A stretch of DNA of 16,727 nucleotides from an uncultured Blautia sp. GTDB lineage: Bacteria; Bacillota; Clostridia; Lachnospirales; Lachnospiraceae. Positions 1-6,663 of the stretch are shown in pieces. Position 1 is the stretch's first letter, and the number at the start of each line of letters is the position of its first letter. The notes below the pieces were generated by a model. That model worked only from the letters and a program-made list of their open reading frames with translations. It was not told the DNA's origin and made no database searches. The DNA lies in the NCBI GenBank assembly GCA_900543715.1, contig UQSX01000063.1, forward strand, positions 1 through 16,727, given 5' to 3'. Both the position numbers and the translations under genes were made by a program.

Positions 1-936
1 GGCGTCACTTATGTGGTTTCTATGATCCTTATGCTGCTGGTAAAATATTCGCCCCTGGGAGTAGAGGTAAACGGAGCTAGAAGATGGCTGGCTATTATTC
101 CCGGTACTCCTCTGCAGTTTCAGCCTTCAGAGTTGGCTAAGATCGCAGCTATTACTTTTATCCCCTGTCTGATCATAAAGATGGGGAAAAATGTAAAGAC
201 CCTGCGGGGATCCGTTTTTCTTTTGTGTATAGGAGCTCTGTTGGCCCTGGGAGCTTTTCTGCTTACGGAAAATTTAAGCACAGGAATCATCATAGGAGCT
301 ATCACAGTCATAATGATCTTTATTGCACACCCAAAGACCCGGCCTTTTCTCATTATCGGAGGCGTTCTGGCGGTGCTGGTCATTGTCGGCAGGATCGTTC
401 TTCAGGAGGCACTGAAAGACGTGGTGATCGACACAGAGAACCTGAACAGCTTCCGTCTGAGCCGTATCCTGGTATGGCTGAATCCGGAACAGTATTCCAG
501 TGCAGGTGGATATCAGATCATGCAGGCTTTATATGCCATAGGAAGCGGAGGATTTTTTGGAAAGGGACTGGGAAACAGTGTGCAGAAGCTGGGGCCTGTA
601 CCAGAGGCCCAGAACGATATGATCTTCTCTATTGTATGCGAGGAACTGGGTGTTTTCGGAGGACTGGTGGTCCTCATCCTTTTCGGCTATCTGCTGTACC
701 GGCTGTTTTTTATTGCCCAGAACGCCCCTGATTTTTACGGATCCCTGGTAGTTGGCGGAATTATGATACATATTGCCCTTCAGGTGATCCTGAACATCTG
801 TGTGGTATTGAACTGGATTCCTACCACAGGAATCACCCTTCCTTTTATCAGCTACGGAGGTACGTCGATCTTATTCCTGATGCTGGAAATGGCTATCGCT
901 TTAAGTGTCTCCAGACAAATTAAATTTACAGAATAA
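1..936 (+). CDS. ftsW: FtsW/RodA/SpoVE-family SEDS cell-wall polymerase, 5' truncated by window
   Basis: SEDS-family membrane glycosyltransferase that polymerises lipid II into peptidoglycan at the cytoplasmic membrane, normally paired with a class B penicillin-binding protein. The reading frame is open from base 1 (G-V-T-Y-V-V...), so the real start lies upstream and 311 residues are visible. Family landmarks are the VEVNGARRW segment, QFQPSELAK, a long extracellular loop carrying PEAQNDMIF (Asp codon at 616-618, in the region where SEDS proteins carry their essential Asp), CEELGVFGG, and a C-terminal LPFISYGGTS (838-867). About seven hydrophobic segments are visible. The LPFISYGGTS ending and the NGARRW loop favour FtsW or SpoVE over RodA, but the paralogues cannot be separated safely without the N-terminus. 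The stop codon lies only 6 bases before the -35 box of the acp promoter and I see no terminator between, so readthrough into the fatty-acid operon is possible. The family is secure; the exact paralogue is inferred. Confidence 0.88.
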   Translation, partial: GVTYVVSMILMLLVKYSPLGVEVNGARRWLAIIPGTPLQFQPSELAKIAAITFIPCLIIKMGKNVKTLRGSVFLLCIGALLALGAFLLTENLSTGIIIGAITVIMIFIAHPKTRPFLIIGGVLAVLVIVGRIVLQEALKDVVIDTENLNSFRLSRILVWLNPEQYSSAGGYQIMQALYAIGSGGFFGKGLGNSVQKLGPVPEAQNDMIFSIVCEELGVFGGLVVLILFGYLLYRLFFIAQNAPDFYGSLVVGGIMIHIALQVILNICVVLNWIPTTGITLPFISYGGTSILFLMLEMAIALSVSRQIKFTE

Positions 937-942
937 AAAGGG

Positions 943-971
943 TTGACAAATATAGGGAAAGAAGATATACT
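943..971 (+). promoter_or_regulatory. Sigma-A promoter of the fatty-acid synthesis operon
   Basis: TTGACA (943-948) and TATACT (966-971) are separated by exactly 17 bases, with a perfect -35 and a 5/6 -10. It begins just after the ftsW stop and lies about 77 bases ahead of the acp start, so transcripts would begin near 978. The -10 box is overlapped by a palindrome resembling a FabT operator (967-987), which suggests repression by blocking RNA polymerase. Confidence 0.85.
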
Positions 972-987
972 TTGAACATCAAAATAT
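967..987 (+). promoter_or_regulatory. FabT-like operator over the acp promoter
   Basis: The core is TTTGA-ACA-TCAAA (971-983), and the symmetry extends to ATAcTTTGA/TCAAAaTAT with one mismatch in 9-bp arms. The FabT operator as I recall it from streptococci is close to ANTTTGATTATCAAATT; positions 969-985 match 14 of its 16 defined bases. FabT is the MarR-family repressor that controls fab genes in response to acyl-ACP. The site covers the -10 and the presumed transcription start, a classic repressor position. The regulator gene itself is not in this window, so the assignment rests on motif and context. Confidence 0.68.
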
Positions 988-1047
988 TTATGACAGCAAA
1001 ATTCCCATTGGGGATTGAATAATGTAATTTAAAGGAGATAGGAAATC

Positions 1048-1281
1048 ATGTTAGAAAAAATGAAAGAGATTATTGCAGAGCAGTTAAACTGTGATGCAGA
1101 AAGCATTACTCTGGAGACATCTTTTAAAGAGGATTTAGGAGCTGACTCTTTAGATCAGTTTGAGTTGGTTATGGCTCTGGAAGATGAATATTCTGTTGAG
1201 ATTCCTTCTGAGGAATTACAGGATCTGACAACTGTGGGAGCAGTAGTTGACTATCTGAAAGCAAAAGGCGTAGAAGAATAA
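1048..1281 (+). CDS. acpP: Acyl carrier protein
   Basis: Carries growing acyl chains as thioesters on a 4'-phosphopantetheine arm through every step of type II fatty-acid synthesis. The product has 77 residues, the usual length, is strongly acidic, and contains the attachment motif GADSLDQFEL with Ser34 as the predicted modified residue. The start is fixed by AAAGGAG at 1031-1037 with 10 bases spacing. It is the first gene after the promoter and is followed by a terminator-like hairpin, so acp may be made in molar excess over the downstream enzymes. A candidate activating enzyme, an Sfp-type phosphopantetheinyl transferase, is encoded at 14582-15226. The identification is secure. Confidence 0.96.
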   Translation: MLEKMKEIIAEQLNCDAESITLETSFKEDLGADSLDQFELVMALEDEYSVEIPSEELQDLTTVGAVVDYLKAKGVEE

Positions 1282-1336
1282 AGCAATAGACGGTACTCTT
1301 TATGAGCCGCCTGTTGTCATGAATTAAAAACAAGAT

Positions 1337-1369
1337 GGGAGGCCGCGACAGCGTGCTTCCTATTCTTTT
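1337..1369 (+). terminator. Rho-independent terminator or attenuator after acp
   Basis: The left arm GGGAGGCCGC (1337-1346), loop GACA and right arm GCGtGCTTCCT (1351-1361, one bulged T) give ten pairs including two G-U. The U-rich stretch ATTCTTTT (1362-1369) follows. It sits 55 bases after the acp stop and 63 bases before the fabD start. Because no convincing sigma-A promoter is visible between it and fabD, it is probably a partial terminator that sets the acp to fab enzyme ratio, not an operon end. Confidence 0.65.
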
Positions 1370-1376
1370 AGCAAAA

Positions 1377-1395
1377 TACTTTGATTAACAAAGTA
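1377..1395 (+). promoter_or_regulatory. Second FabT-like operator, upstream of fabD
   Basis: A near-perfect palindrome: TACTTTG (1377-1383), ATTAA, CAAAGTA (1389-1395), with 7-bp perfect arms. Positions 1378-1394 match 14 of the 16 defined bases of the FabT consensus as I recall it. It aligns with the acp operator over ATACTTTGA, including the part that serves as the -10 box there (here AATACT, 1375-1380), but no good -35 is found 16-18 bases upstream. It lies 8 bases past the U-tract of the acp terminator and 37 bases before fabD. In pneumococcus the corresponding location is the fabK promoter, which also carries a FabT site. Confidence 0.62.
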
Positions 1396-1432
1396 AAATG
1401 AGCCCGGCAGGGCGGATAAGGAAGGTAAGAAC

Positions 1433-2362
1433 ATGGGAAAAACAGCATTTATTTTCCCTGGACAGGGAGCCCAGTATGTGGGCATGGGCAGGGATTTTTA
1501 TGAAACATTTCCTGTATGCAGAGAAGTAATAGATAAAGCCGCAGAGATTTCCGGACTGGATCTGAAGGAGATCTGTTTTGAGGAGAATGAGAAGATCAAT
1601 ATTACAGAATATACCCAGATCGCCATGCTGGCGGTAGAGACTGCAATCTTAAAGGCTCTGGAGGAAAGAGGGATCACTCCCGATGCTGCAGGAGGACTGA
1701 GCCTTGGGGAATACGGAGCACTGATCGCATCTAAAGCAATGACTATGGAGGATGCTTTCGCAGTGGTAAGAAAAAGAGGAATCTTTATGCAGGAGGCAGT
1801 TCCTACAGGGGGAGCCATGTCCGCAGTCCTGGGAACTGAGGCTTCTGTGATTGAAAAAATCTGTCAGGAGACAGAAGGGATCGTGTCCATTGCCAACTAT
1901 AACTGTCCGGGACAGATTGTAATCACTGGAGAGGCTCAGGCAGTAGAAAAAGCTTCCGAAGCCCTTAAAGCAGCAGGCACTAAGAGGGTGATACCTCTGA
2001 AGGTTTCAGGACCGTTCCATTCCAAAATGCTTACAGGTGCAGGGGAAAAATTGGGAGAGGTTCTTAAGGATGTGGTCCTTCAGGAGGTGGAGGTTCCTTA
2101 TACCACCAATGTTACTGCACAGTACGTAAAGAATAAGGAAGAAATCAAAGACCTTCTGGTGGCTCAGGTTTCTTCTTCTGTACGCTGGCAGCAGTGTGTG
2201 GAGACTATGATTGCCGACGGCGTGGATACCTTTGTAGAGATCGGGCCGGGAAAAACTTTAAGTGGTTTTATGAGGAAGATTAACCGGAATGTGAAAGTGA
2301 TCAACATTCAGACCGTGGAAGACTTTGAAAAGGCTGTGGAAGAACTGCAGCAGGAAATGTGA
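1433..2362 (+). CDS. fabD: Malonyl-CoA:ACP transacylase
   Basis: Transfers malonyl from malonyl-CoA to holo-ACP, giving the extender unit for chain elongation in the cytosol. The product has 309 residues, standard for FabD. Visible landmarks are the N-terminal FPGQGAQYVGMG, the nucleophile motif GGLSLGEY with Ser90 (the usual GHSLGEY has Gly at the His position here), Arg115 in VVRKRG as the likely carboxylate binder, catalytic His196 in VSGPFHSKM, and the C-terminal VEIGPGKTLSGF. The start is supported by AAGGAAGG at 1418-1425. It is followed by fabG after 9 bases and is the first gene after the second FabT-like palindrome. I see nothing broken in it. Confidence 0.96.
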   Translation: MGKTAFIFPGQGAQYVGMGRDFYETFPVCREVIDKAAEISGLDLKEICFEENEKINITEYTQIAMLAVETAILKALEERGITPDAAGGLSLGEYGALIASKAMTMEDAFAVVRKRGIFMQEAVPTGGAMSAVLGTEASVIEKICQETEGIVSIANYNCPGQIVITGEAQAVEKASEALKAAGTKRVIPLKVSGPFHSKMLTGAGEKLGEVLKDVVLQEVEVPYTTNVTAQYVKNKEEIKDLLVAQVSSSVRWQQCVETMIADGVDTFVEIGPGKTLSGFMRKINRNVKVINIQTVEDFEKAVEELQQEM

Positions 2363-2371
2363 GGGATAGAT

Positions 2372-3112
2372 ATGCTGGATAAGAAAGTAGCGTTAGTCAC
2401 AGGGGCCAGCAGGGGAATCGGAAGAGAGATTGCCCTGACTTTAGCAGCCCAGGGAAATTTTGTTGTTGTAAATTATAACGGCTCTGAAGCCAGAGCAAAA
2501 GAAGTGGTAGAGACCATTGAGAAAAACGGCGGACAGGCCGCTGCTTATCAGTGCAGCGTAGGAGATTTCAATGCCTGCCAGGAGATGATCCAGAGTATCA
2601 TAAAAGAATATGGACGGCTGGATATCCTGGTTAACAACGCCGGAATTACCAGGGACAATCTGATCATGCGTATGAAAGAAGAAGACTTTGATGCGGTGAT
2701 CAATACCAATTTAAAGGGAGCTTTTAACACCATCCGCCATAGCGCCCGTCAGATGCTGAAGCAGAAAAGCGGAAAGATCATCAATATCTCTTCCGTATCC
2801 GGTATCCTGGGAAATGCAGGACAAGCCAACTATGCGGCAAGCAAGGCCGGAGTTATCGGATTGACCAAAACCATGGCCAGAGAGCTGGCCAGCAGAGGCA
2901 TTACCGTAAATGCAGTAGCTCCCGGCTTTGTAGATACAGAAATGACAGAAGTGCTGGGAGACGACATTAAGGAAGCTGCATGTAAACAGATTCCTCTGGG
3001 AAGATTTGGAAAGACGAAAGATATCGCAGAGATGGTAGCTTTTCTGGCGTCAGACAAAGCAGATTATATTACCGGTCAGGTCATCAGTGTTGACGGCGGT
3101 ATGTGCATGTAG
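2372..3112 (+). CDS. fabG: 3-oxoacyl-ACP reductase
   Basis: NADPH-dependent reduction of 3-ketoacyl-ACP to 3-hydroxyacyl-ACP, the first reduction of each elongation cycle. This is a classical short-chain dehydrogenase of 246 residues: the cofactor motif TGASRGIG (10-17), NNAG (88-91), the catalytic Ser141-Tyr154-Lys158 triad (Ser in NISSVSG, YAASK), and a typical FabG ending [12 protein letters not shown]. The start lies 9 bases after the fabD stop, with a modest GAGGGATAG ribosome binding site in the gap. Its last codons overlap the fabF ribosome binding site, so translation of the two genes is likely coupled. In this operon context FabG is far more likely than another short-chain dehydrogenase. 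Confidence 0.95.
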   Translation: MLDKKVALVTGASRGIGREIALTLAAQGNFVVVNYNGSEARAKEVVETIEKNGGQAAAYQCSVGDFNACQEMIQSIIKEYGRLDILVNNAGITRDNLIMRMKEEDFDAVINTNLKGAFNTIRHSARQMLKQKSGKIINISSVSGILGNAGQANYAASKAGVIGLTKTMARELASRGITVNAVAPGFVDTEMTEVLGDDIKEAACKQIPLGRFGKTKDIAEMVAFLASDKADYITGQVISVDGGMCM

Positions 3113-3116
3113 GAGG
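3111..3116 (+). promoter_or_regulatory. Ribosome binding site deciding the fabF start
   Basis: AGGAGG overlaps the fabG stop codon TAG (3110-3112) and sits 4 bases before ATG 3121. The alternative in-frame ATG at 3103 lies upstream of this site inside fabG and would add six residues not typical of FabF, so 3121 is preferred. Confidence 0.8.
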
Positions 3117-3120
3117 ATAT

Positions 3121-4356
3121 ATGAAAAGAGTTGTTGTTACCGGTATGGGAGCCATTACTCCTATCGGATTAAATGTAGAAGAATATTGGAATGGATTAAA
3201 AGAGGGGAAGATCGGATTTGGAGAAATTACCAAATTTGACACCTCCGATTATAAAGTGCACCTGGCAGCAGAAGTAAAAGGCTTCCAGGGCAAAGATTAT
3301 ATGGACTTTAAGGCGGCAAAGAGAATGGAGCTTTTCGCCCAGTATGCAGTGGCAGCCGCAAAGGAAGCAATCGAGCAGGCTGGCCTGGATATGGAGAAGG
3401 AAGATCCCTTCCGGGTAGGCTGTTCCATCGGTTCCGGTATTGGAAGCCTGCAGGCGGTAGAGAGAGAGCATACAAAACTGGTGGAAAAAGGACCGAACAG
3501 AGTAAATCCTCTGATGGTGCCTCTGATGATCTCTAACATGGCTGCAGGAAATGTGTCTATTCAGTTTGGACTGAAAGGAAAGAGCATTAATGTGGTAACC
3601 GCCTGTGCTACAGGAACCCACAGCATTGGCGAAGCCTACAGGAGCATCCAGGCAGGAGATGCAGACGTTATGGTAGCAGGAGGTACAGAGGCCAGCGTAA
3701 CACCGCTGGGAATCGCCGGATTTACCGCTCTTACTGCTCTGTCAACCAATCCGGACCCTGCACGCTGCTCGGTTCCTTTTGATAAGGAGAGAAGCGGTTT
3801 TGTCATGGGTGAAGGATCAGGAGTGGTAGTTCTGGAAGAGCTGGAGCATGCGAAAAGGAGAGGCGCCAAGATCCTTGCAGAAGTCGTAGGATATGGAGCC
3901 ACCAGCGATGCTTACCATATTACTTCTCCGGCAGAAGACGGAGAAGGCGCTGCAAAATGTATGGAATATGCCATCAATGAAGCAGGAATTTCTCTGGAAG
4001 AGGTAACTTATATCAACGCTCACGGAACCAGCACACATCATAACGACCTGTTCGAGACAAGAGCCATTAAGAAATTATTCGGAGACCATGCTTATAAATT
4101 AAAGGTAAACTCTACAAAATCTATGATCGGACATCTTCTGGGCGCAGCAGGCGCTGTAGAATTTATTGCCTGTGTGAAAGAAATTGAAAACAGTTATATC
4201 CATGAAACTGTAGGATATCAGGTGCCGGACGAAGAGTGTGATCTGGACTATGTAACAGGACAGGGACAGGAAATGGAAATCGAATATGCCCTTTCCAATT
4301 CTCTGGGATTCGGAGGACACAACGCCAGCCTGCTGATCAAAAAATATCGCGATTGA
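3121..4356 (+). CDS. fabF: 3-oxoacyl-ACP synthase II (KAS II)
   Basis: Condenses malonyl-ACP with acyl-ACP, extending the chain by two carbons. From ATG 3121 the product has 411 residues and begins with the canonical MKRVVVTGMGAITPIG. The thiolase-fold triad is complete: Cys162 in VVTACATGTHS, His301 in NAHGTSTHHND and His338 in STKSMIGHLLGAAGA. GFGGHN near the C-terminus is the usual active-site gate segment. FabF, not FabB, is expected in Firmicutes. It is tightly packed with fabG upstream (stop overlaps its ribosome binding site) and accB downstream (13 bases). No fabH initiating synthase occurs in the window, so chain initiation must be encoded elsewhere or bypassed through FabF decarboxylation of malonyl-ACP; the latter is speculation. 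Confidence 0.96.
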   Translation: MKRVVVTGMGAITPIGLNVEEYWNGLKEGKIGFGEITKFDTSDYKVHLAAEVKGFQGKDYMDFKAAKRMELFAQYAVAAAKEAIEQAGLDMEKEDPFRVGCSIGSGIGSLQAVEREHTKLVEKGPNRVNPLMVPLMISNMAAGNVSIQFGLKGKSINVVTACATGTHSIGEAYRSIQAGDADVMVAGGTEASVTPLGIAGFTALTALSTNPDPARCSVPFDKERSGFVMGEGSGVVVLEELEHAKRRGAKILAEVVGYGATSDAYHITSPAEDGEGAAKCMEYAINEAGISLEEVTYINAHGTSTHHNDLFETRAIKKLFGDHAYKLKVNSTKSMIGHLLGAAGAVEFIACVKEIENSYIHETVGYQVPDEECDLDYVTGQGQEMEIEYALSNSLGFGGHNASLLIKKYRD

Positions 4357-4369
4357 CGGAGGAGATACG

Positions 4370-4837
4370 ATGGAATTAGAAAAAATCATTGAGTTAATTC
4401 ATACAGTCAGTGAGTCAAATCTTACACAGTTTACCATGGAAGAGGGAAATCTGAAAATCTCCATGAAAACAGACAAGCAGACAAAGATTGTTGCTGCACC
4501 TCAGGCTGTGGCGGCAGTTCCTGCTGCAGTTGTGACAGAAACCGTACAGGCAGCAGTTCCTTCTCAGGAAAATGCCCAGCAGACCCAGGAAGAGACTCTG
4601 GATGGAAACATCGTAAAATCTCCTCTGGTGGGAACCTTCTATAATGCTCCTTCACCAGATGCAGAGCCTTACGTAAAGGTGGGAGATACGGTGAAAAAAG
4701 GCCAGGTTCTGGCTATTGTGGAAGCTATGAAATTGATGAATGAAATTGAGTCTGAGTTTGACGGAACGGTGGAAAAAGTACTGGTATCCAACGAAGAAGT
4801 GGTAGAGTACGGACAGCCTCTGTTCGTGATTAAATAG
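4370..4837 (+). CDS. accB: Acetyl-CoA carboxylase biotin carboxyl carrier protein
   Basis: Carries carboxybiotin between AccC and the AccD/AccA carboxyltransferase in malonyl-CoA synthesis. The product has 155 residues: an N-terminal domain of about 35 residues (IIELIHTVSESNLTQF, typical of AccB), an Ala/Pro/Val/Gln-rich flexible linker (about 41-78), and a biotinyl-lipoyl domain (about 79-155) with the biotinylation motif EAMKLMNE, where Lys121 receives biotin. KSPLVGTFYNAPSPDAEPYV is the usual start of the biotinyl domain. GGAGGAG at 4359-4365 fixes the start. It needs a biotin-protein ligase encoded elsewhere. The identification is secure. Confidence 0.96.
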   Translation: MELEKIIELIHTVSESNLTQFTMEEGNLKISMKTDKQTKIVAAPQAVAAVPAAVVTETVQAAVPSQENAQQTQEETLDGNIVKSPLVGTFYNAPSPDAEPYVKVGDTVKKGQVLAIVEAMKLMNEIESEFDGTVEKVLVSNEEVVEYGQPLFVIK

Positions 4838-4848
4838 GAGGGAAAATC

Positions 4849-5277
4849 ATGAAGTTGACAACCAAAGAGATTATGGAGATCATTCCTCACAGACATCCCT
4901 TCCTGCTGGTGGATACCATTGAAGAGATGGATCCGGGAGTAAAAGCAGTAGGAAGAAAATGTGTCACCTACAATGAACCATTTTTTGCAGGACATTTCCC
5001 TCAGGAACCCATTATGCCAGGAGTACTTCAGATTGAAGCTCTGGCTCAGGTTGGGGCAGTGGCAATTCTCAGCAAGCCGGAAAACAAGGGAAAGACCGCT
5101 TATTTTGGAGCCATTAACAATGCAAAATTTAAGAATAAAGTAGTACCGGGAGATGTACTGACTCTGGAAGTGGAGATCATTAAGGAAAAAGGTCCTGTAG
5201 GTATTGGAAAAGCAGTGGCCAAAAACCAGGATGGAAAAGTTACCGTTATGGGTGAAATGACCTTTATGATCGGGTAA
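4849..5277 (+). CDS. fabZ: 3-hydroxyacyl-ACP dehydratase
   Basis: Dehydrates 3-hydroxyacyl-ACP to trans-2-enoyl-ACP. The hot-dog-fold protein has 142 residues with the signature GHFPQEPIMPGVLQIEALAQ; catalytic His49 and Glu63 fall at the expected 14-residue spacing. The N-terminal IIPHRHPFLLVD is also diagnostic of FabZ. It lies between accB (11-base gap) and accC (13-base gap), an order shared with streptococcal fab operons. Its product is the substrate of the enoyl reductase whose gene is not obvious in this window. The stop sits just before the accC ribosome binding site. Confidence 0.96.
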   Translation: MKLTTKEIMEIIPHRHPFLLVDTIEEMDPGVKAVGRKCVTYNEPFFAGHFPQEPIMPGVLQIEALAQVGAVAILSKPENKGKTAYFGAINNAKFKNKVVPGDVLTLEVEIIKEKGPVGIGKAVAKNQDGKVTVMGEMTFMIG

Positions 5278-5282
5278 AGGAG
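5277..5282 (+). promoter_or_regulatory. Ribosome binding site deciding the accC start
   Basis: AAGGAG begins at the last base of the fabZ stop and lies 8 bases before ATG 5291. The in-frame GTG at 5282 overlaps the site itself, so it cannot be the start; ATG 5291 gives the canonical MFQKILIANRGEIA. Confidence 0.85.
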
Positions 5283-5290
5283 TGAAAGGT

Positions 5291-6637
5291 ATGTTTCAGA
5301 AAATATTAATTGCAAACCGAGGAGAGATTGCAGTGCGGATCATCCGGGCCTGCAGAGAAATGGGGATCAAGACCGTGGCGGTTTATTCAGAAGCGGACAG
5401 AGATGCCCTCCATGCCCAGCTGGCCGATGAGGCAATCTGCATTGGTCCTGCTGCTCCTCAGGACAGCTATCTGAATATGGAAAGGATTTTAAGCGCTACA
5501 GTAGCCACAAAGGCAGAGGCTATCCATCCAGGATTTGGATTTCTCTCTGAAAACAGCAGATTTGTAGAAATGTGTGAAAAATGTAATGTGGCCTTTATCG
5601 GTCCTTCTGCAGAGATCATCCACAAGATGGGAAACAAATCTGAGGCCAGAAAGACTATGATGGAGGCAGGAGTTCCTGTGGTGCCGGGTACAAAAGAGCC
5701 GGTGCACAATGTACAGGAAGCTCTGGAAGCTGCAAAAGAAATTGGTTTCCCTATTATGATAAAGGCTTCCTCAGGAGGCGGCGGAAAGGGAATGAGGGTT
5801 TCTGAGAGTCTGGAAGACTTTGAGGAAAACTTTAATACTGCCCAGAGAGAATCTGTAAATGCTTTTGCTGACGATACCATGTATCTGGAGAGATATGTCC
5901 GGGAACCGAGACATATTGAGGTTCAGATCTTAGGTGATAAATTTGGAAATGTAGTCCAGCTGGGAGAGAGAGACTGCTCTATCCAGAGACGTCATCAGAA
6001 AATGATCGAAGAGTCCCCTTCCTGCGCCATTGACCAGGCTACCAGAGAAAAGATGGGAGAGACTGCAGTTAAAGCAGCCAAGGCTGTAGGCTATGAGAGT
6101 GCAGGAACCATTGAGTTCCTTCTGGACAAGTCCGGAGAATTTTTCTTTATGGAAATGAATACCAGGATCCAGGTAGAACATCCGGTGACAGAATTTGTCT
6201 CCGGCGTAGATCTGGTAAAAGAACAGATCCGTATTGCCGCAGACCTGCCTCTTTCTGTAGAGCAGAAGGATATTGTTATGAGAGGCCATGCCATTGAGTG
6301 CAGGATTAACGCAGAAGATCCTTCCAGGAATTTTATGCCTTGTCCGGGAACCATTGAGAACATCCATCTTCCCGGGGGAAACGGTGTCCGGATCGATACC
6401 GCTGTATTTAACGGCTACCAGATTCCGCCCAACTATGATTCTATGATCATGAAAGTGATCGTGTACGATAAAGACCGGGCTTCTGCCATTGCAAAAATGA
6501 GAAGCACTCTGGGAGAGGTGGTCATTGAGGGAGTCCAGACAAATCTGGATTTCCAATACGATATTCTGAATCAAAAAGATTTTGTAGAGGGAAATGTAAC
6601 CACGCACTTTATTCCAGAGCACTATGACATGGATTAA
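5291..6637 (+). CDS. accC: Acetyl-CoA carboxylase biotin carboxylase subunit
   Basis: ATP-dependent carboxylation of biotin on AccB using bicarbonate, the first half-reaction of acetyl-CoA carboxylase. From ATG 5291 there are 448 residues, the normal length. Visible parts are an N-terminal domain beginning KILIANRGEIAVRIIRA, AIHPGFGFLSEN, the ATP-grasp region with MIKASSGGGGKGMRV (Lys159 and the glycine-rich loop), REPRHIEVQILGD, QRRHQKMIEESPS, the metal and bicarbonate site EFFFMEMNTRIQVEHPVTE, and the C-terminal ECRINAEDP. All expected motifs are intact. It stands alone, not fused to a carboxyltransferase as in pyruvate carboxylase, and together with accB and accDA completes the enzyme within one operon. 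Confidence 0.97.
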   Translation: MFQKILIANRGEIAVRIIRACREMGIKTVAVYSEADRDALHAQLADEAICIGPAAPQDSYLNMERILSATVATKAEAIHPGFGFLSENSRFVEMCEKCNVAFIGPSAEIIHKMGNKSEARKTMMEAGVPVVPGTKEPVHNVQEALEAAKEIGFPIMIKASSGGGGKGMRVSESLEDFEENFNTAQRESVNAFADDTMYLERYVREPRHIEVQILGDKFGNVVQLGERDCSIQRRHQKMIEESPSCAIDQATREKMGETAVKAAKAVGYESAGTIEFLLDKSGEFFFMEMNTRIQVEHPVTEFVSGVDLVKEQIRIAADLPLSVEQKDIVMRGHAIECRINAEDPSRNFMPCPGTIENIHLPGGNGVRIDTAVFNGYQIPPNYDSMIMKVIVYDKDRASAIAKMRSTLGEVVIEGVQTNLDFQYDILNQKDFVEGNVTTHFIPEHYDMD

Positions 6638-6663
6638 AGATTTAAGATAAAGGAGTCACGGAG

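Noticed and set aside
1001..1015. Small hairpin ATTCCC-ATT-GGGGAT in the acp leader
   Set aside because: Only six pairs including a wobble, three-base loop, no U-tract and no overlap with the ribosome binding site; probably chance.
1291..1312. Weak inverted repeat just after acp (CTC/GAG with CGG/CCG)
   Set aside because: Needs a bulge and a mismatch and has no U-tract; the hairpin at 1337-1369 is the better terminator.
1381..1420. Possible sigma-A promoter for fabD (TTAACA 1385-1390 or TTGATT 1381-1386 as -35)
   Set aside because: No -10 at 16-18 bases; the nearest TATAAT-like strings are at wrong spacing. A promoter is possible but not supported.
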